Positions 25,156-35,475 of a stretch of DNA of 64,000 nucleotides are shown in pieces. Origin of the DNA: Ixodes scapularis (lineage: Eukaryota; Arthropoda; Arachnida; Ixodida; Ixodidae); contig NW_024609836.1 of the NCBI RefSeq assembly GCF_016920785.2, positions 66,009,596 to 66,073,595 on the forward strand, given 5' to 3'. The first letter of the stretch is position 1; each line of letters begins with the position of its first letter. The notes beneath the pieces are model-generated. The model worked only from the letters and a program-made list of their open reading frames with translations. It had not been told where the DNA came from and did no database searches. Position numbers and translations under genes: made by a program.

Positions 25156-25833
25156 TATACCGGGTGTTTTTGCGAAGACTTTCAAAAATCCTAAAAATTA
25201 GGGCGATTGAAAAAACAAGAAACTCTTTTCGGGAACATACCACCAGCCACGGCGGACGTCAGGAATTGCCAAAAACCTGCTAATTAGCCAGATAATTAAT
25301 TAAAACGTGTTAATTAACTTTTTAATTAGGGGAAATAGACATATGGTTTCAATTAGAAAGTTGCTCATCGTTATCGAAAACCACTAAATCAGTCATTTTC
25401 AGAAAGACTTTGAGCGCGTGAGACGAGTAATAGCGCACTAAAGTTACCACTCGTGAAGCAGGTACAAGGCTAGCGGTTGCGGTAAGGCGCCCGCGCGATT
25501 TGTTCGCCTCTTATCGAGCCGCAGCCTTGTACCTGCTCCACGAGTGGTAATTTTAGTGCGCTACTACTCTTCTCAAGCGCTTAAAGTCTTTCTGAAAATG
25601 ACTGATTTAGTGGTTTTCAATAACGCTCAGCAACTTTCTAATTGGAATCATATGTCTATTTCCCCTAATTAAAAAGTTAACACGTTTTAATTAATTATCT
25701 GGCTAATTAGCAGATTTTTGGCAATTCCTGACGTCCGCCGTGGCTGGTAGTTTGTTCCCGAAGAGAGTTTCTTCTTTTTTCAATCGCCCTAATTTTTAGG
25801 ATTTTTGAGTCTTCGCAAAAACACCCGGTATAT
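25156..25833. mobile_element. Foldback MITE with ~300-bp arms
   Basis: The ends are TATACCGGGTGTTTTTGCG and its complement, with TA at both flanks. The arms match across almost the whole element with few differences. Examples are CACGGCGGACGTCAGG against CCTGACGTCCGCCGTG, and CCACTCGTG near the centre. It has no coding capacity. The high arm identity suggests it is younger than the relative at 10035-10650. Confidence 0.85.
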
Positions 25834-26739
25834 CTAGAAAGCTACAGACTTACGATTATTCAATTTTTATAAATAACTGTCTCACTAACGGTATAGATTT
25901 GCAACCTTTTAATGTGCTTTATCAAGCTCTGGAGGGATTATGTCTTTAAAAACTATAGACTCGCGGCCAATATTTTTTTTTTTTTTTTAGCCGGCTCAAC
26001 GTGTTTTGATTTTACCTGGGCTATAGACCTGAAAGCTTCTATGTAAAGGTAGAAAAGTGAAAATAAATCAATAATGCACTCTCTCGGAGAAATTGAGCAC
26101 ATCCCATTTAATTTTGTTGAACCGGCTGCAGAGAGGTCTGCGTTAAAGCTATGGAAATGCGACAATTATTCTTTTCCTTTTTGGCGAGCTTAGGATGGTG
26201 TAGGTCGCCGGTGCTCTAGGTCCGCGATCAGAAAAGCGTCCTTCCTTCCCCTATAGACTTATTGCACTGTCACCAATGCTCTAGACCGCGCTCGATAAAT
26301 TCTTGGTAATAATTTGCCTCCTGCCTGACTACTCTCCCTTTGGATCGCCTAACCTCGGCGTTGACGTCTTCTCAATCTTCCGTTTTATTTATTCCTTTTA
26401 TTGATCGCAGTGCATTTTTATTGTTTGTGAGTACATTTCTTTCGCCCTCCGTGCTGCATTTTTATATTTAATGTTTTTGTGTTTGTTTCATCGTTCTCAA
26501 CGAAGGCGTCAACGACTTCGCGCAGCTGCTCATGTTGCTGCCGAGGGGAATAATGCTGTTGTCACAACACTCAATCCCGCTATATATTCGGCTACCTTAC
26601 GCGCATGTAATTTCCAGAGAGCTATTTCGAATTCCAGTGCACATGTCATTACTGCAAGCAGAGCAACGACGTAGCAATCGCGACGCGAGAGCTGACTGTG
26701 CCTCGATCTGGCCGACCACGCTCGCTCTGCTAAAATGTA

Positions 26740-27420
26740 AACGTGGGACTTTAGAGCACCGTTGGATTGCTGAAGATGCAGCGCGCTGTTTTGTCGTCGC
26801 AAATCCTTCGCCCTCCGAACGCCTGCGAAGCCGTTCCAGCGGAAGGCATACAGTACGCAGCGCGTTTCAACAATTCCGCTCCCGCAGCGTCTTAACCTGC
26901 AGTCAATGCTCGGTTACTGCCAAAAGGCGCTGCAGAAAGTTTTCAATGCTGCGCGGGCGGTTGTGGCCCGACTCTGCGTAGGATGCACCGAGCTCTACAA
27001 TGGCTTCGTAGGCGTTCGCAGAGAAAGGATCCTCAACGACAAAGCGACGTGTTGCATCATCAGCAAAGCTAACGGTGCTCGAACGCCGTATACGCTTACA
27101 TTTTAGCAGAGCGAGCGCAGCCGGCCAGATCGTAGCGTAAACAGCTCTCGCGTCGCGATTGCTTCATAATTGTTCTGCCTACACTGATGAAATTCGCACT
27201 GTCGTTTGAAGCAGCTCTTTCAAGAATGCATGCGGTTCGAATCGCCGAGCTTATAGCGCGATAGAGCGCCGTGATAGCGTTTCAACAGTAATACTCTCAA
27301 TTCGGACAAAATGGTCCCAAACAGAATGATGCCGAACAAACTGGTCCCTGACAAAATGGTCCCGGACAAAATGATCCGGGTCAAAATGGCCCCGGACAAA
27401 GTAGTCCCAAACAAAATCTG
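26740..27420. repeat. Interspersed repeat with GGACAAAATGGTCCC array
   Basis: Copy-B partner of 4309-5000. At 27300-27415 there are about seven ~15-base units close to GGACAAAATGGTCCC, a partly palindromic motif (GGAC...GTCC). The upstream body has no stable open frame shared with its partner. Confidence 0.6.
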
Positions 27421-27802
27421 AGGCAGATGGCTTGGCCTTCGTTGGATAGTCGCTTGTATGCACTCGTTGCAAATTTCACATGCAGAAAAAATGTTTTACT
27501 TTTAAGATATAAAACGCGACTCATTCCACATTTGCATATTCAATTCAAAACATATTGCATTGGCTGCGCCAAGGAGAAGCAAAAAGTATACAATTGAAAT
27601 AATGCAGAAGTACACATATAAAACAATTTCTGTAACATTTGATATATTCAACAAGAGAATAAAAACATTTCATAAGACGCCATTATATATATATATATAT
27701 GATGGCGTCCTATGGAACTGAGAAGACAAGAAAACCCTTCGTGAAAACATCAACAACGGACTGTTTATTCTTCGACGTTTCGGCCATAGTCCGGCCTTCG
27801 TC

Positions 27803-27805
<3 letters not shown>

Positions 27806-27885
<80 letters not shown>
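27806..27885. repeat. (AT)n microsatellite
   Basis: Long TA run at the centre of the inverted Penelope pair. Confidence 0.95.
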
Positions 27886-27886
<1 letters not shown>

Positions 27887-27930
27887 CTTCCTGACGAAGG
27901 CCGAACTCCGGCCGAAACGTCGAAGATTAA
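27885..27930 (+). ncRNA. Hammerhead ribozyme core, Penelope-type
   Basis: CTGACGA (27891-27897) is followed by a stem II GGCCG/CGGCC with a 5-base loop, GAAAC (27914-27918 plus neighbours) and GTC (27919-27921). Stem I is CTTC (27887-27890) pairing with GAAG (27922-27925). This satisfies the hammerhead consensus. Stem III is minimal (AC/GU with no loop), as described for Penelope and retrozyme ribozymes that work as dimers. The opposite arm (minus strand, 27765-27803) has ATGACGA and so lacks the essential first cytosine. Confidence 0.7.
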
Positions 27931-28033
27931 ATCGTCCGTTGTTGCTGTTTTTCACTAAGGGTTTTTTTCTTCTCAGTTTTATACCCACGCCTTCGGCCTC
28001 CCGCCACCATGCCCGTTATATATATATATATAT

Positions 28034-29220
28034 CAGGGTGTCGAACCGGAACCGAACCGAACCGAAAACCGGAACCGAACCGGTATTTTTTCCGGAACTG
28101 AACCCGAACCCGAACCGTTATATTGTTATCGCGATGAACCCGAACCGGAACTGAACCGGAAAAAAAATAACGGTTACCGGCTCATGTCAAAACGGTTCGG
28201 CCACGCGCTGTTGACCATAAATGTGCTATCAATGCCATTTGTTTTTTAAGTGCCGTCAACTGACACACACCTCACTTGCATATTTTTCTTCTCCACTCAG
28301 TCTTAGGAATATAAACGCTGCATCCATGAATCTTGATTTCGGAACCAGTATTGCGCTGGTCGCGGCTTGCACGGAAGAAAAAGAATTGGAAGGCTGTGCA
28401 AAAAAAGAAAAAAAAAATCGCGTCACGGGATTTCATTTTTCTACAATCTCGTAAATCCTAAATGCTGCTGTGTGCTCATTTCATAACACGTTTCTAGAAC
28501 GCGCGAGTTCTTGAAGCTTGCTTCCATCGGAATGAGAAAAGAAAAGGCTGTGGAGTTTGATAATAATGCATCCGGTTTCGTATAGGCACTTAGAAGCTAA
28601 CATATTTGTGAGACAGCGAACTCTTATATTTTAATATTTATCCTATTACGTCCTTCTGGCGTTGCGTTCGGTGAAGTGTTTTTCATATTCCGTATCTTCT
28701 TTAATCAAAACTTCTTTAAGGGTCTAATTTGAGTTACCGAAGGCTAGTTCAAATAAAGAAAGGTTTATTTTCTCCCCACTGTTCCTTCAATTGCTTACAC
28801 GCCGAGGTGGCGGGATAGTTAGCGAGTTCTACTTGTAAGTGGGTTTGTAAGGAGGTCGCGGATTTTACAGCTACTGCGTCGGACCCAATTAGATGAAGTC
28901 CGAATGCGTAAACGTCGGTGAGGTAACCTTTGAGTGCACATAAAGAAACCATTCCTGGTAGAAATCCCTGAGCCTTACACTACGATGTATCCCGTTTCGT
29001 ATGTGCTGATTTCAGATGTTTTATTTGTAATTTATTTTGATGTTGCAATTTGTCATTTATAATTTCCGAACCGGTTCGCGAACCGGTTCAGCGCCCCAAA
29101 CCGGTTCGCGAACCGGTTCGCGGATCGAATTAATCGAACCGGAACTGAACCGGAACAAAATAAATTTACCTGAACCTGAACCGTAACCGAACCCGTATTT
29201 TTTTTCGGTTCGACACACTG
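28034..29220. mobile_element. hAT-like non-autonomous element rich in CGAACCGGAACC
   Basis: The ends are CAGGGTGTCGAACC and the complement CAGTGTGTCGAACC. ATATATAT on both sides is consistent with an 8-bp target duplication, though it is low complexity. Both subterminal regions are arrays of GAACCG-type units (28043-28180 and 29069-29215), including GGTTCGCGAACCGG palindromes. The internal ~900 bp has no transposase frame that I recognise. Confidence 0.75.
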
Positions 29221-29937
29221 ATATATATATATACACATATATATATATATAGATATATATGATGGCGTCTTATGGAATGTTCCTATTCTCTTCTGTGTGT
29301 GTGTGTGTTCTGCTTTTGATTACCCAATGTTATTGAATAGAATCTCAATTCATGTCCCCCAGAGACAAAATATGTCTACTCCTTTTTTTACCCCTCTTAT
29401 CTAGAATGCAGTCCTCCGCTGACAGGGATGATGCTCATGTGCAACAAGTATTTTAACGCTCACGTGGACTATTTTATACATTTTAAACACTTCAAGAATT
29501 TAGCCGGAATTTAGGTGCTGCTTTTCGAGGTTACAGACGACGCCGGCTGCGGTTCATGGGACCAGTTAATGCTCTCGCATTAAAAAGAAAAATATTCGCA
29601 ACAACGTCTAAAAACTATGAAGCTCGCTGCCACTTGATGCTCTGCCATTTTTCCTTATAAGACTTGCACCTCGCAGAGCAGGAATAATGAGGAATCGCAA
29701 TATGTTTAAAGAAAAAAAAGGCTTCACTGGAAAGACAAAAATGTTTACCAACCCGAACAAAATATCTTGCTCGCATCCAATACGCAACAGTTTCTGAAAA
29801 AAAAAAAAATGATGCAAGTTTTACGATACACGACAGTTCCAGCTGTCAGGTGAACTCCTATTGTTAGGATATCACTAGAGGTCCTGAACTCTTCAGATGC
29901 CATAACCACCGGGGTCATGCCATCTAAGAAATTAATT

Positions 29938-29985
29938 GAAATTTAATTTTTTTGTGTGTGTTTGTTTGTGTGCGTGTGTGTTTTC

Positions 29986-30017
<32 letters not shown>

Positions 30018-30018
30018 C
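29938..30018. repeat. (GT)n microsatellite
   Basis: Imperfect GT run with TTTG interruptions, upstream of gene B. The matching place in copy A (about 11262-11285) is a G-run. Confidence 0.85.
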
Positions 30019-30198
30019 CGGTGGGGTCGCGCGACCGATTAGATTGTTTTAAGTTTAAATACAGAGCACCCTTAAAATTCCCCGATCTTCTGTTTGTTTT
30101 TAGAAATGCTGTTATTTGCTTTTCGCAGCGTGGATTTCAATTTCGCAAAACATAACACTACGCGGAAACGAGCCAAACATCTGTGCATTTGGATGAGG

Positions 30199-30206
30199 TA
30201 TAAAAG
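30199..30206 (+). promoter_or_regulatory. TATA box of Kunitz-like gene B
   Basis: TATAAAAG is conserved in sequence and spacing with copy A, so both paralogues kept the same core promoter. Confidence 0.65.
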
Positions 30207-30245
30207 AAGAAATCTTCAGGGAACTCAAACATTACCGAGCAACCG

Positions 30246-30312
30246 ATGATGAACAGAGCCGTTGCTGTCCTTTGCGTAGTTGCCATCATGGTAATTATCA
30301 TTTCGAAGGCTG
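30246..30312 (+). CDS. Kunitz-like secreted protein B, exon 1 (signal peptide)
   Basis: Two consecutive ATGs (30246 and 30249) start a hydrophobic leader of 22 residues (MMNRAVAVLCVVAI...) ending KA-G. The donor GTAAGA at 30313 leaves phase 1, as in copy A. The copy-A start aligns with the second ATG. Intron 1 is about 4.96 kb, swollen by inserted elements. Confidence 0.75.
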
Positions 30313-30589
30313 GTAAGAAAACCTCTTTCGATGTCTCTTTAAATGCCCGTGCTTTATTGTTATCCTGGAATTTTGCGATTTATTTCCCACACGCTTAATC
30401 TATGACGAACGCTGTATCTGCCGTTGCACCTTGAATCTCTCTCAGACAAACGCACATTACTTTGAAGGCATAGCTGTGACGTCTGATTCGTGCTGCTGAC
30501 ATATATTTTAGTGGCATTTATTCGATCCCATATTAAGAACATATAACATATATAAACATATATACATATATAAAAAAGAGAGAGAGCTT

Positions 30590-30725
30590 CAGGTAAACTT
30601 CAGAATAGCGCGCCGTCGTTTCACTAGGAGACCTAGCTTCTTCAGGGCCCTGAAGTGCTCTGAAGAAGCTAACTTCTTCAGAGCCCTAAAGAAACCACGT
30701 CTCCTAATGAAACGTAGGCACGCCG
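30590..30725. repeat. Decayed inverted pair of hammerhead-bearing terminus
   Basis: Two inverted arms (about 30597-30650 and 30668-30725) share CTGAAGAAGCTAGG-like, TCTCCTAGTGAAAC and AGGCACGCC blocks. On the minus strand the left arm keeps CTGAAGA, a stem II and GAAAC, but the triplet is GAC, which breaks the NUH rule. The right arm has CTAAAGA. It is probably a dead third Penelope-type terminus. Confidence 0.45.
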
Positions 30726-31067
30726 TTCTTCTGCCAGCTTCGCTCCCCTTGATGCTTCGTTTAAATATAAAGAGGCCCAATATGAGTAAAGTGTACCAAG
30801 TCTGCTTGGGTGCTACTGGAGTCTTTGCGGTACCTACCGCCAAATACCTACTGGACAAGTATCAATTTTCTGAAATAAGACTATATTAACCAATTCAAAC
30901 GTGTTAAAATAATTCAGGAACACAGAGAATTTCCTTCTGATTTTACCAAAAAACTGCATTTGATAACCTAATTAATTTTTATAATAGCAAATCTACGCTG
31001 CTGACATGTTCAAAAAATGCTACGCGAATAATTTACTGTATATGTTTGTTCTCTATTTTTAGAGCAC

Positions 31068-31500
31068 GGCTCTTAGGCGCACGTTCCTGTGTTTTCCGGC
31101 GCCCGCGTCGCCGTCGGCGTAACCGGAGGAGGACGGGAGGGTAGAGAAAGAGAGGTGCGGGTGTGGAGGGGAAGGAGGGGAGAGTAGGCACGAGGAGGAG
31201 AGGGTACGGAAGACTAGAATGGGAGGATATGGAGGAGGAGAGGGTACGGAGTAGGAGGGGAGTGTTCGGAGGGGAAAGGGAGGATATGGAGAAGGAGCGG
31301 GTATGGGGGAGAGTATGGACAGGATTAGGGGAGTGTATGGAGGAGGAGGGAACGGAAGAGGAGAGGAGGGTATGGAGGAGGAGGAGAAGGCGAAGGAGGA
31401 GGATATGGATGAGGAGGAAGGGAGTGTTCGAAGCAGGAGAGGAGGGTAGCAGTAGGAGGAGCGGGGGATATGGAGAGGGACGACACGGAAGTGTGTTAGC
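31068..31500. repeat. Repeat with AGAGC..GGCTCTTAGGC head and GGA-rich simple repeat
   Basis: The head at 31071-31130 (TCTTAGGC, then GTCGCCGTCGGCGTAACCG) matches 41084-41160. It is followed by about 350 bp of imperfect GGAGGA/TATGGAGG repeats. A CCTCCTCC-type stretch resumes at 32050-32180, so the retroposon at 31500-32040 probably inserted into this simple repeat. The open frames in it are low complexity. Confidence 0.6.
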
Positions 31501-32045
31501 GCGCGCAAGAACTTGCCGCCTCTTTTTGTTTTTATCTTAATTGTGCTTCACCATTGTGCGTATCCCGGAAACTCATCTCTTTCCGTTGGCGAGTGTTGGC
31601 CTGCTACTTGAGGGTTTCCAGGCGAACGGGACCCCTCCCCGAAGCCTGACGGTCCCCTGTGTCGTAAATTCTTGTGCGCGTTTGTGTTTTTTGTGTGTGT
31701 CCCCCGTTTTTGCGGAAACGTGTCCGGGACGGGGTTGTAATGTCGGCGCACCACGGCGAGGACCCATCGGCGAGGCGGACCGGACCGGACGCCGCAGGCG
31801 ACACTCGAGACCTCGAGGGGAAGAGAGACCAGAGTGAAGGACGGGAGACAAAGCGGAGGCGAACGGGAGAAATTGTTGAGTGCGGTTGTGCCAGCAGAAG
31901 CCGGCCCCCCGAGAGTGTCAATGTATTCATTTCTGCAAATTTGGTATTCATCCTAAAGTTATTAAATCAGTTTTGTTTAAGCATTAGCATGATACGTGAA
32001 TTAACTCCCTCGAACCTAAGGTGAAAAGCTAACAGGTGGAACAGG
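31501..32045 (+). mobile_element. Short retroposon-like insert (5'-leader and 3'-tail type)
   Basis: A GC-rich leader with a frame starting MSAHHGEDPSARRTG (31740) is followed by an AT-rich end containing TATTAAATCAGTTTTG (31959-31974). The insert at 33230-33605 ends in TATTAAATCCAGTGTTTC. The two share that terminus although their bodies differ, like internally deleted or composite non-LTR derivatives. The family is not recognised. Confidence 0.35.
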
Positions 32046-32349
32046 GAGGATATGGAGGAAGAGGGGGGGAGGGAACGGAGCAGGAAAGGAGGGTATGAAG
32101 TACCTTCCCTCCTCCTCCTCTGTTCTCTCCCCTCGTCCTCTTCCATGCCCTCCACTCCGTACCCTCGCCTCCTCCTCAAAGACTGCGCCCTAATTTCGCA
32201 TTACAGAGGTTTCGAAATGTCTTTTATTTTTTTATAAGAACATCAATCAAATATCCTGGGCTTATTCATTTTTCAACGCTTTTTTACCTGTCTCTCTGTG
32301 TTCATTACGAAAAACCCTGTATGCTAAGTAAATGCTTCTTTAGATCTAT

Positions 32350-32358
32350 CTATCTATA

Positions 32359-32420
<62 letters not shown>
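32350..32420. repeat. (AT)n microsatellite
   Basis: TA run preceded by ATCT repeats, on the left flank of the hammerhead inverted pair. Confidence 0.95.
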
Positions 32421-32422
<2 letters not shown>

Positions 32423-32461
32423 AAAGATGCGTACTGTCGGAGTTACTAATTCGAAGTTTAT

Positions 32462-32499
32462 TACGACGTTTCGAGCGGGGACCGCTCTTCATCAGGTAG
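32462..32499 (-). ncRNA. Hammerhead ribozyme core (left arm)
   Basis: Minus strand: CTGATGA (32495-32489), stem II GAGCGG/CCGCTC with a 3-base loop, GAAAC (32472-32468), GTC (32467-32465). The core is complete. Stem I is short (TAC/GTA), and stem III is only AC/GU. It is the mirror of the copy at 32549-32586. Confidence 0.75.
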
Positions 32500-32548
32500 C
32501 GAGAGTACAGCCCGCGAATGTTTATTCATTTGCGGGCTGTACACTCGC

Positions 32549-32586
32549 TACCTGATGAAGAGCGGTCCCCGCTCGAAACGTCGTAA
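32549..32586 (+). ncRNA. Hammerhead ribozyme core (right arm)
   Basis: Plus strand: CTGATGA (32552-32558), stem II GAGCGG (32560-32565) with CCGCTC (32569-32574), GAAAC (32575-32579), GTC (32580-32582), with cleavage predicted after 32582. TAC before the core pairs with GTA after it. Minimal stem III suggests activity only as a dimer. Having intact cores on both strands means either transcript direction, or a read-through hairpin, carries one. Confidence 0.75.
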
Positions 32587-32673
32587 TAAACTTCGAATTA
32601 GTAACTCCGACAGTACGCATCTTTGACTTATTAACTTTTCCCGGTCCATTGTTTTTATATTTAACTTACTTTA

Positions 32674-32795
<122 letters not shown>

Positions 32796-33199
32796 TTTAA
32801 TTTAGAGCACTATTTTATAAAATAATATAGCAAAAAGCGAATTTTTCCTTTGCTTTGTTACAAATAGAACGTGTCCCAAAGGAATGTGAATAAGTTTATC
32901 TAAGTGATATGCTTATTAAAAAAAAAAAAACATTTTGGGGTGATAAACTGATTTACATCGTACTGTATTGCGGATTTAACCTAATTTCTACATGATAAAA
33001 CATTTTATGACATGCCGCATTGTCATTTCATCAAGTTACTAGGATTCCGAAGATAGGCCAGGACACCCTCGCTAGCCGTTGTAGTGCATAAATTTACTTC
33101 AAGTGCAACTTATGAAATGGCATTCTTAAATGTCCATTTTATAATTAACAAAATTATGTATCTCGAAATGAAAGTTGAAAGTTGAGTGAGTTTGTTGAT

Positions 33200-33605
33200 A
33201 ATGACGATGTGTAAGCGAGCGCCATTTTGTACTGGCTCTTTTATTTTATTTCGCCGAGCGCATTCCAAGCAGGCGCGATTGTGTTCTGCCTTTTTCTTTT
33301 ATTTCGCTGGGCGCAAGGTTCAGTTCTCAGAAGATTGTGTTTTATTTTGAACTCCTCGGCGCCGGGAATCTCGCACGTGGATGCCCGTGCCATGAAGGCG
33401 CGGCTGGCTGGCGTCGGGCAGGATGCGGATCGGGTTACAGCCTTGGGCGAGACCAAGCTGCTCAAGAAAACTATGCGGCAGTCTAACAGCGGGACTCAAA
33501 GCGAGAGTGCGTGTGCGATGGCGGTACGCGACCACCAAAAGTGTCCGTCTTGTAAACTCAAATTGTATCAAGAATATTAAATCCAGTGTTTCTTTAATTC
33601 CAAAA
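33200..33605 (+). mobile_element. Short retroposon-like insert in intron 1 of gene B
   Basis: This CG-rich segment is absent from the aligned place in copy A (about 12640). It contains a frame with KARLAGVGQDADRV and KCPSCKLKLY, without a known domain, and ends TATTAAATCCAGTGTTTC like the insert at 31501-32045. It may be a retroposed leader or a SINE-like element. Confidence 0.35.
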
Positions 33606-34240
33606 ACCCATTTGTCAAGACCTCGTTTATTATCAAGAAGTTATTTTATTTGAAACAACCATACGATTACATAATTCTTTTTGGTTTGCTTCTATTTTGT
33701 TTGTTTTTTATTGTGACACATTGCTTATGGTCATGGATGATATTGATCGGAATGGTTTACTTATGGCTATGTTTATCTCAATCTCGTTGCTAAATTATTG
33801 TATGCTGTTTCTGTTGACAGCTCTATGGGGGGGGGGGGGGGGGGAGGGGGGAAGGCTGGTGGTCTCGTTTGGGGGCTTTTTTGCCTTCTTTTGCTGCAGC
33901 CCCCCAGACATGTGTATGACACATGTATCTCTGATATAAACTATGAAACTATTATATCAGTAGTCCAACTTTTTTTTTCAAACATTGATTGCACATCTAC
34001 CGTGTCAAATATGGCGCATATTTTAACCAGCAGTTACGTATATCAGGAGATTTAAAACTCAACACTACATAGGATACCTGTGGCAGGTGTTCGAAATTTA
34101 TAAACGCATGGTTGCGATAGTATTAAAGCTAATATACGGGTGTATTTACTGTGCTGTTTTATGCTAATTCAGTTTCTTTTATGAGTATCCATAACAATTT
34201 AAGGCGGTCTTTGCTTTAATTTTCAACTAGTTTCAACTAG

Positions 34241-35195
34241 AGCACTGCACGGGCCCGGGTCAGCCCGAAATCCTGACGCCGGCCCAGCGCGCGGGCCGGG
34301 CTCGGGCTTGAACAAAACATGTTTCGGGTTATGCCGGCGCGGGTAGGCCCGAGCCGTGGCTGGGCAGTCGTGTGCCGCAAATTCTAAATTGTTGGTAGCA
34401 AAAAGCGTTCTCATTAATTTTTTAGGTTAAAAAAAACCCAACGCCGCCGTTCAAAAAAAGAAGTATTGTCTTTGGAAAGTTTCTACGTGGATAAAAAGAA
34501 ACGTGTGAATAACACTAGCATAGTGGAAAAGTGCGGTCAAGAAAACGAGTCGTAGGGTTCAACGTGTCTATTCATCTGCCTTTCAAAACTTAAAAAAAAA
34601 GAAAATGTGAGCTTCAGTCTTGTGCAAAGAGCTTTGCTATACCACCAAATATAAACTAACTACCATAAATAATTTTATGCTTATAGAGCCTTTTGAAGAT
34701 GAACTAGCGTAATTCTGATTATTTATTCACAAAATCATCTAGAGACGAAAGTTCTCCGTGAAACGAATTGAAGAACGAAAAGTCCAATATCTTTTCAAGA
34801 AATACAAAAAAAAAAATATTGCCCACTTTTTGTTTTCTCCAAATCACTTATGAAGGGAATATTTCTCCCATATTTTCGAAAAGACATCGTCTAAGTCGGG
34901 ATATTTATCGTGTCAAAAAAAAAATAGTTTGTCCAAGTATAAAAGAAATTTAAATTAAATTTGTTCGCGTTATGCTTAGACAGTTTTTAGCTTAAAGCAT
35001 GCAAACGTTTTCGGGCACATGTATATAACATGTCGGACCCAGGACGGGCCCACGCTTACATTTAAAAATATTTTTTGGTCTCGGGCCGGGCACACGCTTA
35101 AGTTTAAGAATTTTGCCGGGCCCGGGCCGGGCCCGGGTTGTGCCTCTACCGGGTCGGGTCGGGACGGGTCTAGAAATTCCGGCTCGTGAAGTGCT
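34241..35195. mobile_element. Terminal-inverted-repeat element in intron 1 of gene B
   Basis: The ends are AGCACTGCACGGGCC and the complement AGCACTTCACGAGCC (13 of 15 matching). Subterminal DNA on both sides is rich in GGCCCGGG/CGGGCCGGGC, and the middle is AT-rich without a transposase frame. Copy A lacks it: its intron runs directly from TTTAATTGAC to CAGCCTAGCG. The left flank shows a 10-bp direct repeat, TTTCAACTAG. Probably a non-autonomous hAT-like element. Confidence 0.65.
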
Positions 35196-35272
35196 GTATT
35201 GTCAACCTAGCGCGATTTTTCGATTTGTGTTATTATAGAGCTGTTAAGTTTGCAATATGTATTATATTTCAG

Positions 35273-35475
35273 ATAGCAGAACTAAGGAACGCCCACGTAT
35301 TTGCAATTTACCCCCCAAGAAGCCGCCGAAACCGCGTTCCAATGGCTATCAAATATACTATTTCGTCCAAAATGAACGAAAATGCAAATGCTACTGGAGT
35401 CCGACGTACAGTAAAGCTTTAGGAGGAAATGCATTTCACGATTTTAAGTCATGTATGAGAACATGCAAAGGTACA
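35273..35475 (+). CDS. Kunitz-like secreted protein B, exon 2 (modified Kunitz domain)
   Basis: The acceptor TTTCAG ends at 35272. The domain shows ICNLPPKKPPKPR, YQIYYFVQNERKCKCYW, ALGGNAFHDF and the final SC..TC cysteines. It has the same altered cysteine pattern as copy A: no loop cysteine, none before GGN, and a CKC pair. It is more basic in the N-terminal part. The donor is GTATAC at 35476 (phase 0, preferred) or GTACAG at 35471. Amino-acid differences from A are many, so the two products have diverged. Confidence 0.75.

Larger units (their letters stand above)
27650..29295. mobile_element. Nested Penelope terminal sequences in inverted orientation
   Basis: The outer ends are inverted copies (AGAGAATA....CATAAGACGCCAT at 27653-27683 against ATGGCGTCTTATGG....TATTCTCTT at about 29261-29292). 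Inside, a second inverted pair, 27712-27803 and 27887-27985, meets at a long TA run and carries a hammerhead-like core on each arm. A hAT-like element at 28034-29220 sits in the right TA run. No RT sequence remains. Confidence 0.65.

Noticed and set aside
31059..31508. Proline/serine-rich and glycine/arginine-rich frames on both strands
   Set aside because: They come from a GGA/TCC simple repeat and have no other features.
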